64,000 nucleotides of DNA from Acanthamoeba castellanii str. Neff. Lineage: Eukaryota; Discosea; Longamoebia; Acanthamoebidae. Positions 20,437 through 30,800 of this stretch are shown here, piece after piece (position 1 is the stretch's first letter; each line of letters opens with the position of its first letter). Under the pieces are notes generated by a model. The model saw only the letters and a program-made list of their open reading frames with translations, ran no database searches and was not told where the DNA came from. Made by a program: the position numbers and the translations under genes. Where the stretch lies: NCBI RefSeq assembly GCF_000313135.1, contig NW_004457620.1, positions 82,388 to 146,387 on the forward strand, read 5' to 3'.

Positions 20437-21208
20437 ATGAAGCGCAACACTGACACGCCTGACTCGGACAAAAAGCGGGTCAAAAGGATATCTTACGCGA
20501 TGGGCATTGACAAAGCTGGTTGTGGACCCACCATCGGCCCCATGATCTACACCTGCGCGTACTGCCCGGTCGACAAACAGGAGGTGTACCGCAAGCGCAG
20601 GTATCGGGACTCCAAGGATGTCAAGCCCGTCGAACGCGATCGGCTCTTTGCGGCGCTGCTCGACGATCCCGATGTCGGATTCCGGTCGCGCATCGTCAGC
20701 GCCGAAGAGATCTCCAACGCCAACTACAGCCACACCGAGAACCGCAACCTCAACAAGGTGTCCTCCGACGCCGCCATGGGTCTCATCCGGGACGTCTTGG
20801 CCACCGGCATCGATCTCGCCGAGCTCTACGTCGACGCGTTGGACAACTGTGCGACCTACTGAGCGACCCTCCAGCGCCTCTTTCCCGGCATCCGCACCAT
20901 CGTCGTGGAGAGCAAGGCCGACGTCAACTATCCGATCGTGAGCGTGGCCAGCATCGTGGCCAAGACGCTGCGGCATCACCGAGAATCTGCCGTTCAAAGA
21001 GCTCGGAATCGTCATCGATCGCAACTTCGGCAACGGATACCCGTCCACACCGGCCGTGAAAGACTGGTTGATGCGCAATCTGGATCCCGTGTTCGGATTG
21101 CCGTCGGCGGTGCGATTCAACTGGGGCCCGGTCGAGAAGCCCAAGACGAAATCCATATTTGAGACGCCCGTGGTCACTCGCCGATCGTGTACACCCAAAG
21201 ATTTCTAG
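20437..21208 (+). pseudogene. Broken RNase H2 subunit A-like gene, intronless
   Basis: Reads as the eukaryotic/archaeal RNase HII fold: GIDKAGCGPTIGPMIY, DSKDVKPVERDRLFAAL, NLNKVSSDAAMGLI, ELYVDAL, RLFPGIRTIVVESKADVNYP, IVSVASIVAKTLR, then FGNGYPSTPAVKDWLM and DPVFGLPSAVRFNW. The enzyme cleaves the RNA of RNA-DNA hybrids and misincorporated ribonucleotides. This copy is broken in three ways: a TGA at 20,860 in the middle, a frame change near 20,970 that removes the helix after AKT, and a substitution of the second catalytic residue (family GxDEAGRGP, here GIDKAGCGP). The other catalytic Asp residues remain. It has no introns and follows its neighbour by 48 bases. Confidence 0.75.
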
Positions 21209-21240
21209 AATCACTTCTCCTCTTTTTTGGCGATGGCAGC

Positions 21241-22030
21241 ATGGCGCGTACGGTCGGATCGACATCATGCACGGCGGGGGAGGGGGAGGCCGTCGGCCGG
21301 GAGCGAGGGGCCGGAGCGACGGAGAAGGACTCGTTGGCGGGGATGAAGGTGCTGCTGGTGGAGGACAACCTGATCAACCAGAAGGTGGGCAAACGCATGC
21401 TCCACACTCTCGACTGCCACGTCACGGTACGTCCCTCTTTTCTAATTTTCTAATGTATTTTTTATTATTATAAAATTAAGAAATAAAGAGTGGTGAAGGT
21501 GCTCAAGTGGGTAGATGACGACAACAGGTGGCCAACAACGGAGAGGAGTGCCTGAAGACACTGAGGCAGGAGGAGGGCGGAGAGAAGGCGGGCCGTTCGA
21601 TGTTATCCTGATGGACTGCCAGATGCCCGGTTCGTGCGGCTCTCTCCGCCTCCGTGTTGCTCTAACATTCCACACGTTCCTCGCGCTCACGACCGTGATC
21701 CTGCAGTGATGGATGGGTTCGAGGCTACCCAACGCATCCGCGCCATGGCAGCTGACGCCCAGCCGCTGGGCTCGCCACCACGTGGCACGCGGTATCGTGG
21801 CTCTCACCGCCTCCGCGACCAAGGTACGCGTTTGTCAACCGACCGCCACCGTAGACTTTAACTGACTTCACAGCTCGTCTACGCACGCGCAGGAGTCTGC
21901 ACGCCGGTGCCTCGAAGCGGGGATGTCGGACGTGTTGTTCAAGCCGGTCCGTCGCGAGGCCCTGGCGGCGGCGGCCCTTCGCAAATGGGGCACGACCGTC
22001 GCGGTGTCGGCGCCTCGCCCGCAACCCTGA
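21241..22030 (+). pseudogene. Receiver (REC) domain, frameshifted; likely end of a hybrid histidine kinase
   Basis: The first exon follows an acceptor (GATGGCAG) and contains MKVLLVEDNLINQKVGKRML, with the acidic pair of a receiver. Exon 2 gives VANNGEECLKTLRQEEGG, then a one-base shift is needed to reach FDVILMDCQMP, with the phosphoacceptor Asp. Exon 3 gives VMDGFEATQRIRAM, then another shift is needed for IVALTASATK, and exon 4 gives ESARRCLEAGMSDVLFKPV with the conserved Lys-Pro. All key residues (ED, D, T, K) are present. In hybrid kinases this domain follows HATPase_c; here the upstream exons are replaced by the intronless block. The two shifts could be decay or sequence error. Confidence 0.7.
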
Positions 22031-22400
22031 AGCTGCGGGATGTCTCGGCCGCAGTCGCTGTCCGAGCAGCGAGAAATAGTGGATTACTCGGACGAGTTAG
22101 AGCGCGCTCGTGCGGACTGTCCTGGTCGTAGTTGGCCGAGCCCATCACGAGCTTCACGCTTGTCATCATCGAGATGACGTGAGGCCCTTTGTTCTTCTCC
22201 GCCACCGCACAAGGCACGATGTCGGCGCAACAGAAACGGAACTTGTACACCTTGGTCCACACGTGCTGCAAATCGCCGCCAAAATTTCCGCACCGGTTGC
22301 GCTGCGAGCAAATTACAGTGAAGGAGAAGAAGCTTCGATCTCAACGCACAACTTTCCAACTGCCGGCGAGCAGAGTAGACGAAGAAACGACGGACTCAAG
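22031..22400. other. Region between REC fragment and CLU gene, with possible leftward exon remnant
   Basis: 370 bases. On the minus strand about 22,080-22,270 is open and reads VWTKVYKFRFCCADIVPC and GPHVISMMTSVKLVMG, which has protein-like texture but no recognised family and no start or partner exon. It probably also holds the promoter of the CLU gene. Confidence 0.25.
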
Positions 22401-25057
22401 ATGGCGGCACAAGGAGGCTTCATCTCGTCGTACATCGATCTCTCCCCGAGCTCCTCGCGAGAGCTTCATTCGGCTGGAGCATCTGCTGATGGAGATGCGG
22501 ATTCGCTCTACACGGCCGCATCTTCGGGTGCCAGTCTGCAGCACGAACACGATGCAGGTGGCAAAGGACATGCCCCCTACACGGACTCTCTCGGTGCCAA
22601 TCTGAAACCCGAACGAGCAGGCCAAGAAGATAATTGCGCAGCTGAATCAGATGATGAAGATGACGAAGATTCCATTCCGTTTGTCTACGCTTCCTACTCG
22701 ACGACCTGCCTGCTCAACGAATCTGGCAACCGCCCCAACAAGAAGCACGCTGGCAAGGTCGATGCCAAGCGCCGCCGACAAGAAGATTCAGATGACGACG
22801 AGACCAGCAGCTGCTACGCCGAGGTGAGCCTTGGCGACGAGGACTCGAAGGCCGCGAGCAGCACCTACTCGAGCATCTCGCGCTACTCATCCACCTTGGC
22901 CTCGCCGCGATCCATGGACGAGCTGCCCACCGCCAAGGGCCTCACCGGGTACTCCACCCCCGTGCTACACAAAGATGCGACGCGCGCCTACGAAGATGCC
23001 TACGTCACGGTGGGCAGCCTTCGCAAGGAGGGCTCGGCCGATGGAGACTACTTCCCCGTGCTGACGCAGGACGAGAAGAAGAAGACAAACAACACCAAGT
23101 TCGACCTCTACACGTCGGGCGAGATGAAGGCCAAGCTGGCCTACTTCGAAGACCAGATCGACAAGCAGAGCCTGGACGAGGAGCTGATGGTGCGGCAGAA
23201 GGTCGCCGCGCTGCTGGCCGCGCTGCCGTCGGCCAAGAGCCGCCAGCGCGTCGTGACGCAGCTCCAGAAGGGCACCAACGCGGCCGAAGGCGAGGACTTT
23301 GAGGTGCTCAAGCCCGTGGCGCAGGTCCAGAAGCAGCTCGAGGTGGAGCCGATCAAGCAGGAGAAGGAGTGGGCCAAGATGGGCGAGGGCCGGCAGTGGA
23401 ACGAAGAGTACCAGCGTACGGTGGGCAAGGGCCTCAAGCAGCTCGTGGCCGAGGACGTGCGCGCCATCTCGCGGCTGAGCCACGACTTTGTCAAGCAGGC
23501 CGAGATCTACGGTAAGGTCATCATCAACGAGCTCAACGTACCCGACGAATGGTATGCCCTGCGCTCAATCACCATCAACCTCTCTCTTCTTCTCCTCTTC
23601 TCTCTTCTAAGACTCAGTTGTAGCTAAACGCGCTGATCATGTGTGGCTCCTGTGCGCAGGAAAACGATCAAGCCGGCCAATGTGGGAGGAGTAGCGGGCG
23701 GCGCCAAGTACATCGTTCAGGGCATCCTCTACAAGTTTTGCCTTGATCCCATCGTATCAAAGAAGGTTGGCTCCCTTCTCCGGTCTCACATTCCGCAGAT
23801 GCTTACAACTAACGCTCGTGCTTTTATTTATATTACTTTTCTCATTTTGCAAAACAAAGCCGTTGGTGTGGCTCTACGGCGGAGAGCGACCCGACGACGA
23901 CAACGCCATGAAGGCGGCCGGGCTCGAACTGCAGGGTCTCGGCCTGATCGCCACCTCGCAGATGACACAGCTCCACGTTCCGCTCATGGCCCTCGTATGT
24001 TTCTCCACCGCCTATATATTGTGCATCGTACACGGTTGTCCTGCTGACCACTAGTCTTTGTTGACTGTTGTGGTGGTGTTTTCATCGTTCCCTATCAGAT
24101 TGACTACAAGGGCTTCAGGTTGATAGCCACGTCACTGCTTCCCATTGGGCCGGACACGCTCAAATACGGTTCGCAGTCCTTTTTATTATTATTATTATTA
24201 TATAAATCTGACTAAATAATTAAAATAGATCTATTTATTATTGTTAATATCATTAATTCTGGTTTCCATAAACGCAGGCTCGAATGACGCGGGGCGGACG
24301 ATCAAGACGGGCGACCAGGTGATGGACCATCTCATGCACGGACTCGGCGAGCACCTCAACCTGCGCAAGCACCTCGTCGGCAAGCAGCGCGTGCCCATCG
24401 TCGGTCCGGGCGACATCGAAGGCCACCTGGGCACCGACGGCCGTTACTACCTGCTCGACTTTGCCCGCCTCATGCCCCCCGAGACGCCCCTCCCCGAGTA
24501 CACACGCTCTCGCCGCGTTCATTAGCGCAGTTCATGAGCTCCGCTCGCTCACTGACGCGCTCCTTTTCTCACAGTGAGGACGGTCACATCGACGGCCGAG
24601 GAGTGTTCTTCCGTATGCTGCGGCCCGAGCTGGTGCGGAGCTTCCGAGTCCCGCTCTCCTCCGACACCTTCACCGGGTTCGTAATTCCTTCACAGCAGCT
24701 CGATTTGAGCTCGATTGAAGCTAACCTTAGACCATTTGTGCGTGTGGTGCGTGTGTCAGGTGGGGGATGTACGATGAAAACCGCGTGGCCTACGAGCTCG
24801 ACGTGCGCGAGGCGACGGACCTCATGATCAACGAACGCGTGCCGGCGGTCGCGGCGGAGATCAGCCAACTCTAGTACCATCCATCCATCCCCTTTGTTCG
24901 TTGTCTGCAATTTGCGACTGACCCGCATCACGAACCCACTTTTGTTTTCCAGCGAGGTGGAAACAGGCAACTGTGTCGATTTCACGCCTGCGCACCTGCA
25001 GCAGATCTTGGAGCAGCTCAATCTCGTGGCTCGGTACGTAGACAGGAAGTTGGTGTG

Positions 25058-25120
<63 letters not shown>

Positions 25121-26068
25121 GTGAACAGGAGGGAACTAATCATCGTGATCGCCTGCCGCCTTCCTCTTTGTAGAATGCACGCACGAGGCGTGAATTTGCG
25201 CCACCTGGGCCGAATTCGGGACAAGATGACATCGAGCAAGGGCAGGAAGCTCCTCCTCTCTCTGGCGCTCAGCCGTGCCTTCAAGAGCAGGCTGCGGAGG
25301 CAGATGCGCAAGAGCGTCCAGAAGCAGACGCACGCCGGCGCGTCCTCCGAGGTACCAAACCTACATTACCATTCCCTCGTCGTCATCAATGACCTGCGGC
25401 TCAACCACACCTATGAACAGAGCGCATGCAAGGACGTGGTGGTCGAGTTCTTCAACACAGTGCTGGGCCACACGAGCAAGTCGCACAACTTCTGGCGCGT
25501 GGGCATCAAAGAAACGCTGAAGAGCAAGTTTCCGTTCATCCTCACTGAGGCAGAGAGCGACGAGGACTACAACCTGCTCGATGCCGGCTGTATCAAACTG
25601 GTACGTCAGCTCTGAAACAATTTCGATCTTATCATCATCGTTATCATCGGCTTCTCTGCCGAGCCGATGAAGCGCCGCGTTACGCGATGCTGACGTCGTG
25701 CATGTCGAATCGGATGCTCCGCACAGACGATCATGCTGTGCTTCAAGCTGGGCCTCGTCCGGTTCCCGACTGCGGTGACGGAGGCCATCTTCAAGGACTA
25801 CACCGCCGTGCGGCTGCTGGAGACCGACATTCTCGACATCCCTGCCATCATCAAGCACAACCAGCTGGTATGTTTATTTATTTATTTATGGATTCATGAC
25901 TAGTCACTAACTCGCGATTTCTGTCTTTGCAGCAACACATCTTCAACGGCAACATCTGCATGTTCGAGGCGGCTAAGGGCCAGCACAACTCGTCCGACGC
26001 GCTCCGACTGCTACGTCAGGCTCGGTACGCACGAACAGACACAACACAGCACAGCAGACACACAGCAC

Positions 26069-26124
<56 letters not shown>

Positions 26125-26592
26125 AGGGTAAGATGGCATGGTCCTAACATGAACACCCGCGGTGCAGAGAGCATTTGATGACGGCCGCCAGCATGACCCC
26201 GTCGTGTCCCTACACCAACTGGGTGCTGGGCTCCATCGAGATCGACATCGCATCCCGCCTCCTGTTCGACCAGGAGTCCGAACGCCTCTTCACCTCCGCC
26301 TACGAGAGGTACCCTCATACGTTCTTCTTCGTTCTTCGTTCTTCGTTCTTCGCCTGACCTGGTGGTGTCCACAATTCGCAGGTTCGCGAGGTCGTGCGAG
26401 TTGGACAAGACCAACGCGGGACCGATCGGGTCGTGGGCCGACGCGTTGGACCAGCACGCCGCGCGCCTGGCTGCCAATGACGCCGACCCCGCGCGGGTGG
26501 CCGAGATGCGCGCCCTCGCCGGCGTTAAACGACAGCTGGCCGCCTCCAAGCGAGTCTCCACCTGCAGCCTCATCACGTCGCCCCGCCACTAA
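22401..26592 (+). CDS. CLU-domain protein (clustered-mitochondria / eIF3-p135-like)
   Basis: Large multi-exon gene; exon 1 is about 22,401-23,551 and encodes a Ser/Asp-rich, probably disordered N-terminus followed by a helical part (AKLAYFEDQIDKQSLDEELM). The central CLU domain follows: YIVQGILYKFCLD, WLYGGERP, AMKAAGLELQGLG, IDYKGFRLIATSLLPIG, LKYGSNDAGRTIKTGD, LNLRKHLVG, and GPGDIEGHLGTDGRYYLLDF. After it comes the eIF3-p135-like block (MHARGVNLRHLGRIRD) and a helical C-terminus ending in LITSPRH. Known CLU proteins bind nuclear mRNAs for mitochondrial proteins and affect mitochondrial spacing; no TPR array is seen here, so this is a shorter relative. Two introns carry long GT and CA microsatellites. 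Confidence 0.85.
25056..25122. repeat. GT microsatellite in CLU-gene intron
   Basis: About 30 uninterrupted GT units followed by GC-interrupted units, inside an intron. Confidence 0.95.
26066..26124. repeat. CA microsatellite in CLU-gene intron
   Basis: About 28 CA units inside an intron, the same dinucleotide as the GT run upstream read on the other strand. Confidence 0.95.
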
Positions 26593-26659
26593 CTTGTCTT
26601 GTTATTTGTTTGTTTTAAGAGTTGTAACATGTTTACACGTTAAATGAACCTAGAGTTAA

Positions 26660-27300
26660 ATTCTAGGTGGGCGCCGGCACGCGCTGCCACTCACGCTGGC
26701 CTCCCTCAGTGACGACGCGGTCCCAGACCTTGTGGTCCCACTCGAAGCCGTTATTGAGAGCCCACTGACATTTGATGATGGTGTTGAGCCACTTTGGTAG
26801 TGGAGGTTGCAATGCATTTCTGTGTGTGAGCACAGACTGTGCTGGACTGAGGTCTTTCATGAGAAAGCCATGATGCAAGATTGACTGGACACTAGTAATG
26901 CAGTCACCCAGCATGATGATGACACAGTTGTTGATGTAGATGGGTATTATGATGAGCTCCTTGTTGGGTAGCATGTAGATGCCTGGTGCTATGAGTTGGC
27001 ATGAAGATGTTCAGATGGGACAGTACCACTCAAGTGGTGCCTGCTTCAGGCTGTATAGGCTCTTGAGCATGCAACAAACATGCATGGGCCACACAGCATT
27101 GACAAATCCTTGCAGATGCTCCAGATAGAGTTCAACATCACTCTTGGCATTAAGAAATGCAATCTGATCCATCCAGGGGATGGGCAGCTTGAGAACAACA
27201 GTGAGTGAGGTGGTGATGTAGTCTATGCCCAATCTTTGCACATAGCCCTTGCCTACCCACCTGGCCTTCAGATGTTTGATGACAGTCATTTACAATCAAC
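26660..27300 (-). mobile_element. Ty1/copia retrotransposon remnant, reverse-transcriptase part
   Basis: On the minus strand the sequence reads KARWVGKGYVQRLGIDY, AFLNAKSDVELYLEHLQGFV and LKSLYSLKQAPLEWY, which are classic copia RVT_2 blocks (family KARLVAKGYxQxxGxDY, AFLNG, LYGLKQAPRxWY). Further on, IYINNCVIIM corresponds to the catalytic YVDD block, with the Asp pair changed to Asn. Several stops and frame changes interrupt it. The element is therefore dead. GC content is lower than in the neighbouring genes. Confidence 0.85.
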
Positions 27301-27590
27301 ATGAAGTAGTGCCTGCAGAGAATGGCCCACACACACATCAGTGTGTGGCTATCCTCAGACTGCAAAGTGATCAGGTTGAGGTGGTCAATGCCCTTCCACA
27401 AAAGGGCAAGATTGGCAGTGATCCAAGTGTGGGGGGAAGTGTGTTTGGATCAAGGGCCAAAGTACATGAGACCCCTAGTAAGGGACAGTGTGAGAAGTCA
27501 GATAAGCCTGTCTGCTACTACTGTTGAAAATGTGGACACTACAAGGCCACATGCCCCAAGCTCAAGCTGGTTAAGTAACCTCTGTGGCTA
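27300..27590 (+). mobile_element. Copia-type gag zinc-knuckle remnant, opposite orientation
   Basis: On the plus strand a CCHC knuckle is visible near 27,495-27,560: KPVCYYC, an in-frame TGA, then KCGHYKATCPKLK. The spacing C-x2-C-x4-H-x4-C matches retroelement gag proteins if the stop replaces a Gly or Trp codon. The reading frame upstream (VVNALPQKGKIG and onward) is also gag-like. It points away from the reverse-transcriptase part, so two element pieces lie head to head. Confidence 0.65.
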
Positions 27591-27884
27591 TTGAGAAGAA
27601 GAGGGTGGGTGGATGAATGTATGTATCGTATAGGGGGAGGGCCAACCAACCAGATGTTCTGCAGTGGGAACTTTTGGTAGTTGGTTAGTTGCTTTTGCCA
27701 AAAGAACACTTCTGCTTATTCTGGGTTCAGAGTTGAGCGGAGGATTACTTATTAATATTTTTAGAGGTTTATTTCTTCCAAAACAACAAGAAAAGGGTGA
27801 AGTAACGGCAAAGAAAGCAAAGAAGGAGAAGTGTTAGGGGTCCGGGGGGGGGGGTTTGTTGGTTTGTGTTTCGTCGTGAGCTCA

Positions 27885-30800
27885 TCAGCCCTTGCGGCCG
27901 AAGAAGGACGAGACGCCCTTCTTGGCAGCCGCGCCGGCACCGCCGGCACCAGCGCCGCCCTGCTGGACCTTCTTGAGCTCGGTGTTGAGGTTGTCGTTGG
28001 CGGCCTGGGCCTCGGCCAGTGCGATCTTGGTGGCCACGAGCTGCTGCTCGAGGGTCTTCATCTCGGCCTGCATCTTGGCCAGGCGGTCGTCGGCCGCGCT
28101 CGCGTCGGACTGGAGGTCGAACTTCTCGGCCTGCATCTGCGCCAGGGCCAGCTTGCTGTTGATCAGCTGGTCCTCCACGTCCTTGAACTGCTTGCTCAGC
28201 ACCTCCCTGTTCGAGCTCGACAGCCTCACCACACCACGCGCCGCGTCCGCTATTGTGTATCGTGTCGTGTTGTGTGTTGCGTTGTGTGATGAATGTCAGT
28301 ATATTGCGCACACGCACACACCGCACACGCAGGAGACGAACCGGGAGCGTCGATTTGGTCGTCGCGGTCGACGTGCTTGAACTCGCACTCGCCGAGCTCC
28401 AGTCGCCAGCCAAAGTTGTTGGTGTCGAGCTCGCCCACCACCTCCTGCGTGACGGCGTAGCCTGCAACGCCCCCAACAATCGCCGACGGTCAGTTCACCG
28501 CCTCGCATGCGTGTCGTGTCGTGTCGTTGGTCGTGTCGTCGCGTACCAAACTCGGCGCCCTGCTGGATCTGGTCGGCGACCTTCTGGCGGAGCTCGGGGT
28601 TCTCCTTGTAGGCATCCAGCGCCTTCGTGGCCAGCGCGCGCACCTTGGGCCACAGCTCGCGGATGCTGTCCTTCAAGCTCGCCTCCCGACCCACCGACAC
28701 CACCTAAACCGCAAAACGCGTCGTTTAGTCGCGTGCGTGTGCGTGAGCGGTGGTGTGTGCGCGTGCGGCTGTGCGTGTGCGGCGTGTGCGTTGACGTGCC
28801 TGCAGGCCCTGGAGGTGGGACACGAAGCGGATGGCCTGAGGAGCGCCGGCCGGGCACTTGCGGTGCACCTGCAGGCTCAGCAGGTGCGCGCTCTGCTCCA
28901 TCGACGGGAGCGGACGCACGATGGCCGCCGCCGGGAAGCGAGGGTGGTCCAGCCCCGTCGCCTGCACCACCAGCCCTCCGTTAGTCCACTGCCCACCAAC
29001 GACACGACACACGCACTACCGCACGCGACTAAACGACACGCTCGTACCTCGAAGGCCTTGAGTCGGATGGAGGCGCTCTGGCTGTCGCCGGTGTTGTCGA
29101 AGAGGGTCTCGAACCGCTCGAACTTGAGCAGCGCCAGGGTCGAATCGTCGATGGGCTGCAGCTCCGTCACCTCCTCCTTCTCCTTGTTCTCCTCACCTGC
29201 CCCGCCCCCGGGTGTCAGCCGACCCGCCTCATGTGCGCACCACTTTGTGTTTGTGTGCGTGTGCGGCGGTGGGGTGTGCGTGCGCGGCGGCGGCGGCGGT
29301 GGTACCGGTGGCGGGGGAGGTCAGGTCCCAGTGGTCGACGACGCCGGCGAGGGCGCCGGGCGAGGGGAAGTTGAAGAGCGCCTTGTCGATCCGCACGAAC
29401 GTCGTCACATGGAAGCTGAACAAAACAATATTAATTAAATAACGAGATAAATAGCTAGCAACAAATAACAGAAAAAGAAAAAGAAAAGAAAGGAAAGGCG
29501 TTTCTTCTTTTTCGTACTTTGCGATGCCGTAGCGGATGGCGTCGACGATCAGCTTCTGCTTCTCGGCGAGGGTCAGCTCCTTCTCTTCGTCGTCGGCCTT
29601 GCGGCCGGGCTCGGTCGAGGCCGCGTCGGCCCCGCCGGCGGCGATGCGCATCATGCGGTTGACCTTCCGCCTCTCGCGCTCCTCGCGCTCGATGCGGAGG
29701 CCCCACGCGATGTTCTCCTCCTCCATGCGGTGCAGGTAGAGCAGCTGCGACGCCGTGATCCGCGCGTGCAGCTCGCTCGTGTGCAGCGTCAGCTCCAGCT
29801 TGTGCGTCTGGGACTGCATTGTGTGTTGCGTGTTGTGTGCGGCGTGTGCGGTCGCGCGTGTGCGGTGAGCAAGAGCGCGGTAGGACGGAACGAAGTGAGC
29901 GGACGGCGACGTACGTCGGTGGAGATGGGCGGGAAGTAGCGGCCGTAGAGGCGGAGGTAGGCCGGGTTGAGCAGCGGCGTGGCCGTGGGACCGCCTTCGG
30001 CCAGCTGCACCACGTCGCACGTCACCCGCTGCAACTCACACTGTCGAACAACGACACGACACGACACGACACACGCACCAAGAAGAGTGAGTGCGCCATC
30101 GCACGACACACAACAAATGACATGACACGCGACGAACCTGGAATTTGTGGATGGTGCCCTCCTCGGGGGTGAGCTCGTTGCGCTTCTCGGGGAGCGCGTT
30201 GAGGGCGTCCTTGAGGAAGGGCGGGAAGGGCCAGTCGGGCTGGTTGGTCACCGACAGCTTGCCCACCCCGAAGTGGATCGCGTTGTTGCGCAGCTCCGCC
30301 ACGTTCGAGTCCGGAATGTTCGGCAGAATGAACGACGTCTCCGTCGCCTGTGTCGTGCGTGTCGTGTCAGCCGCACCGCCACACACACACCACACACACA
30401 ACACGGGGGTGAGAGGGGAGTGGGTACGGTCATGTTGAACTTGGCGTTCATGTAGTAGAAGTCCTTGAGGTCGGCGAGGGAGCCCTCCTCGCGCTTCTGC
30501 TGGAAGAGCTCGAGGAAGTGGGCCGTCTGCTTCTCAAAGTCCTGCTCGAGCGGGCCCTCGACGATCCACGAGTAGAGGTCCTTCCAGACCTGCTTGTCAA
30601 AGACCACCTGCGCGCCGTGCATCGACACATGCGCCTCCACGGTGGGCACCCGCCGCTGGGTGGCCTCGTCGCCCTCCACCTTGGTCCTGTGCATCACGCG
30701 CGCCGTCACCAGCGACCCGTTCTCCGACGTGAACGCATCTACACGACACGACACGCACACACGACACGAGGTGAGCTTTTTGTGGTTGACCGACGTAGAC

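Noticed and set aside
19924..21198. Long open frame (424 codons) on the minus strand across both intronless genes
   Set aside because: It is antisense to the RNase H2A-like gene and its neighbour, has no family texture, and is explained by GC-rich codon structure of the plus strand.
25056..25122. GT run as a regulatory Z-DNA element
   Set aside because: It lies in an intron and similar CA/GT runs recur; nothing indicates a regulatory role.
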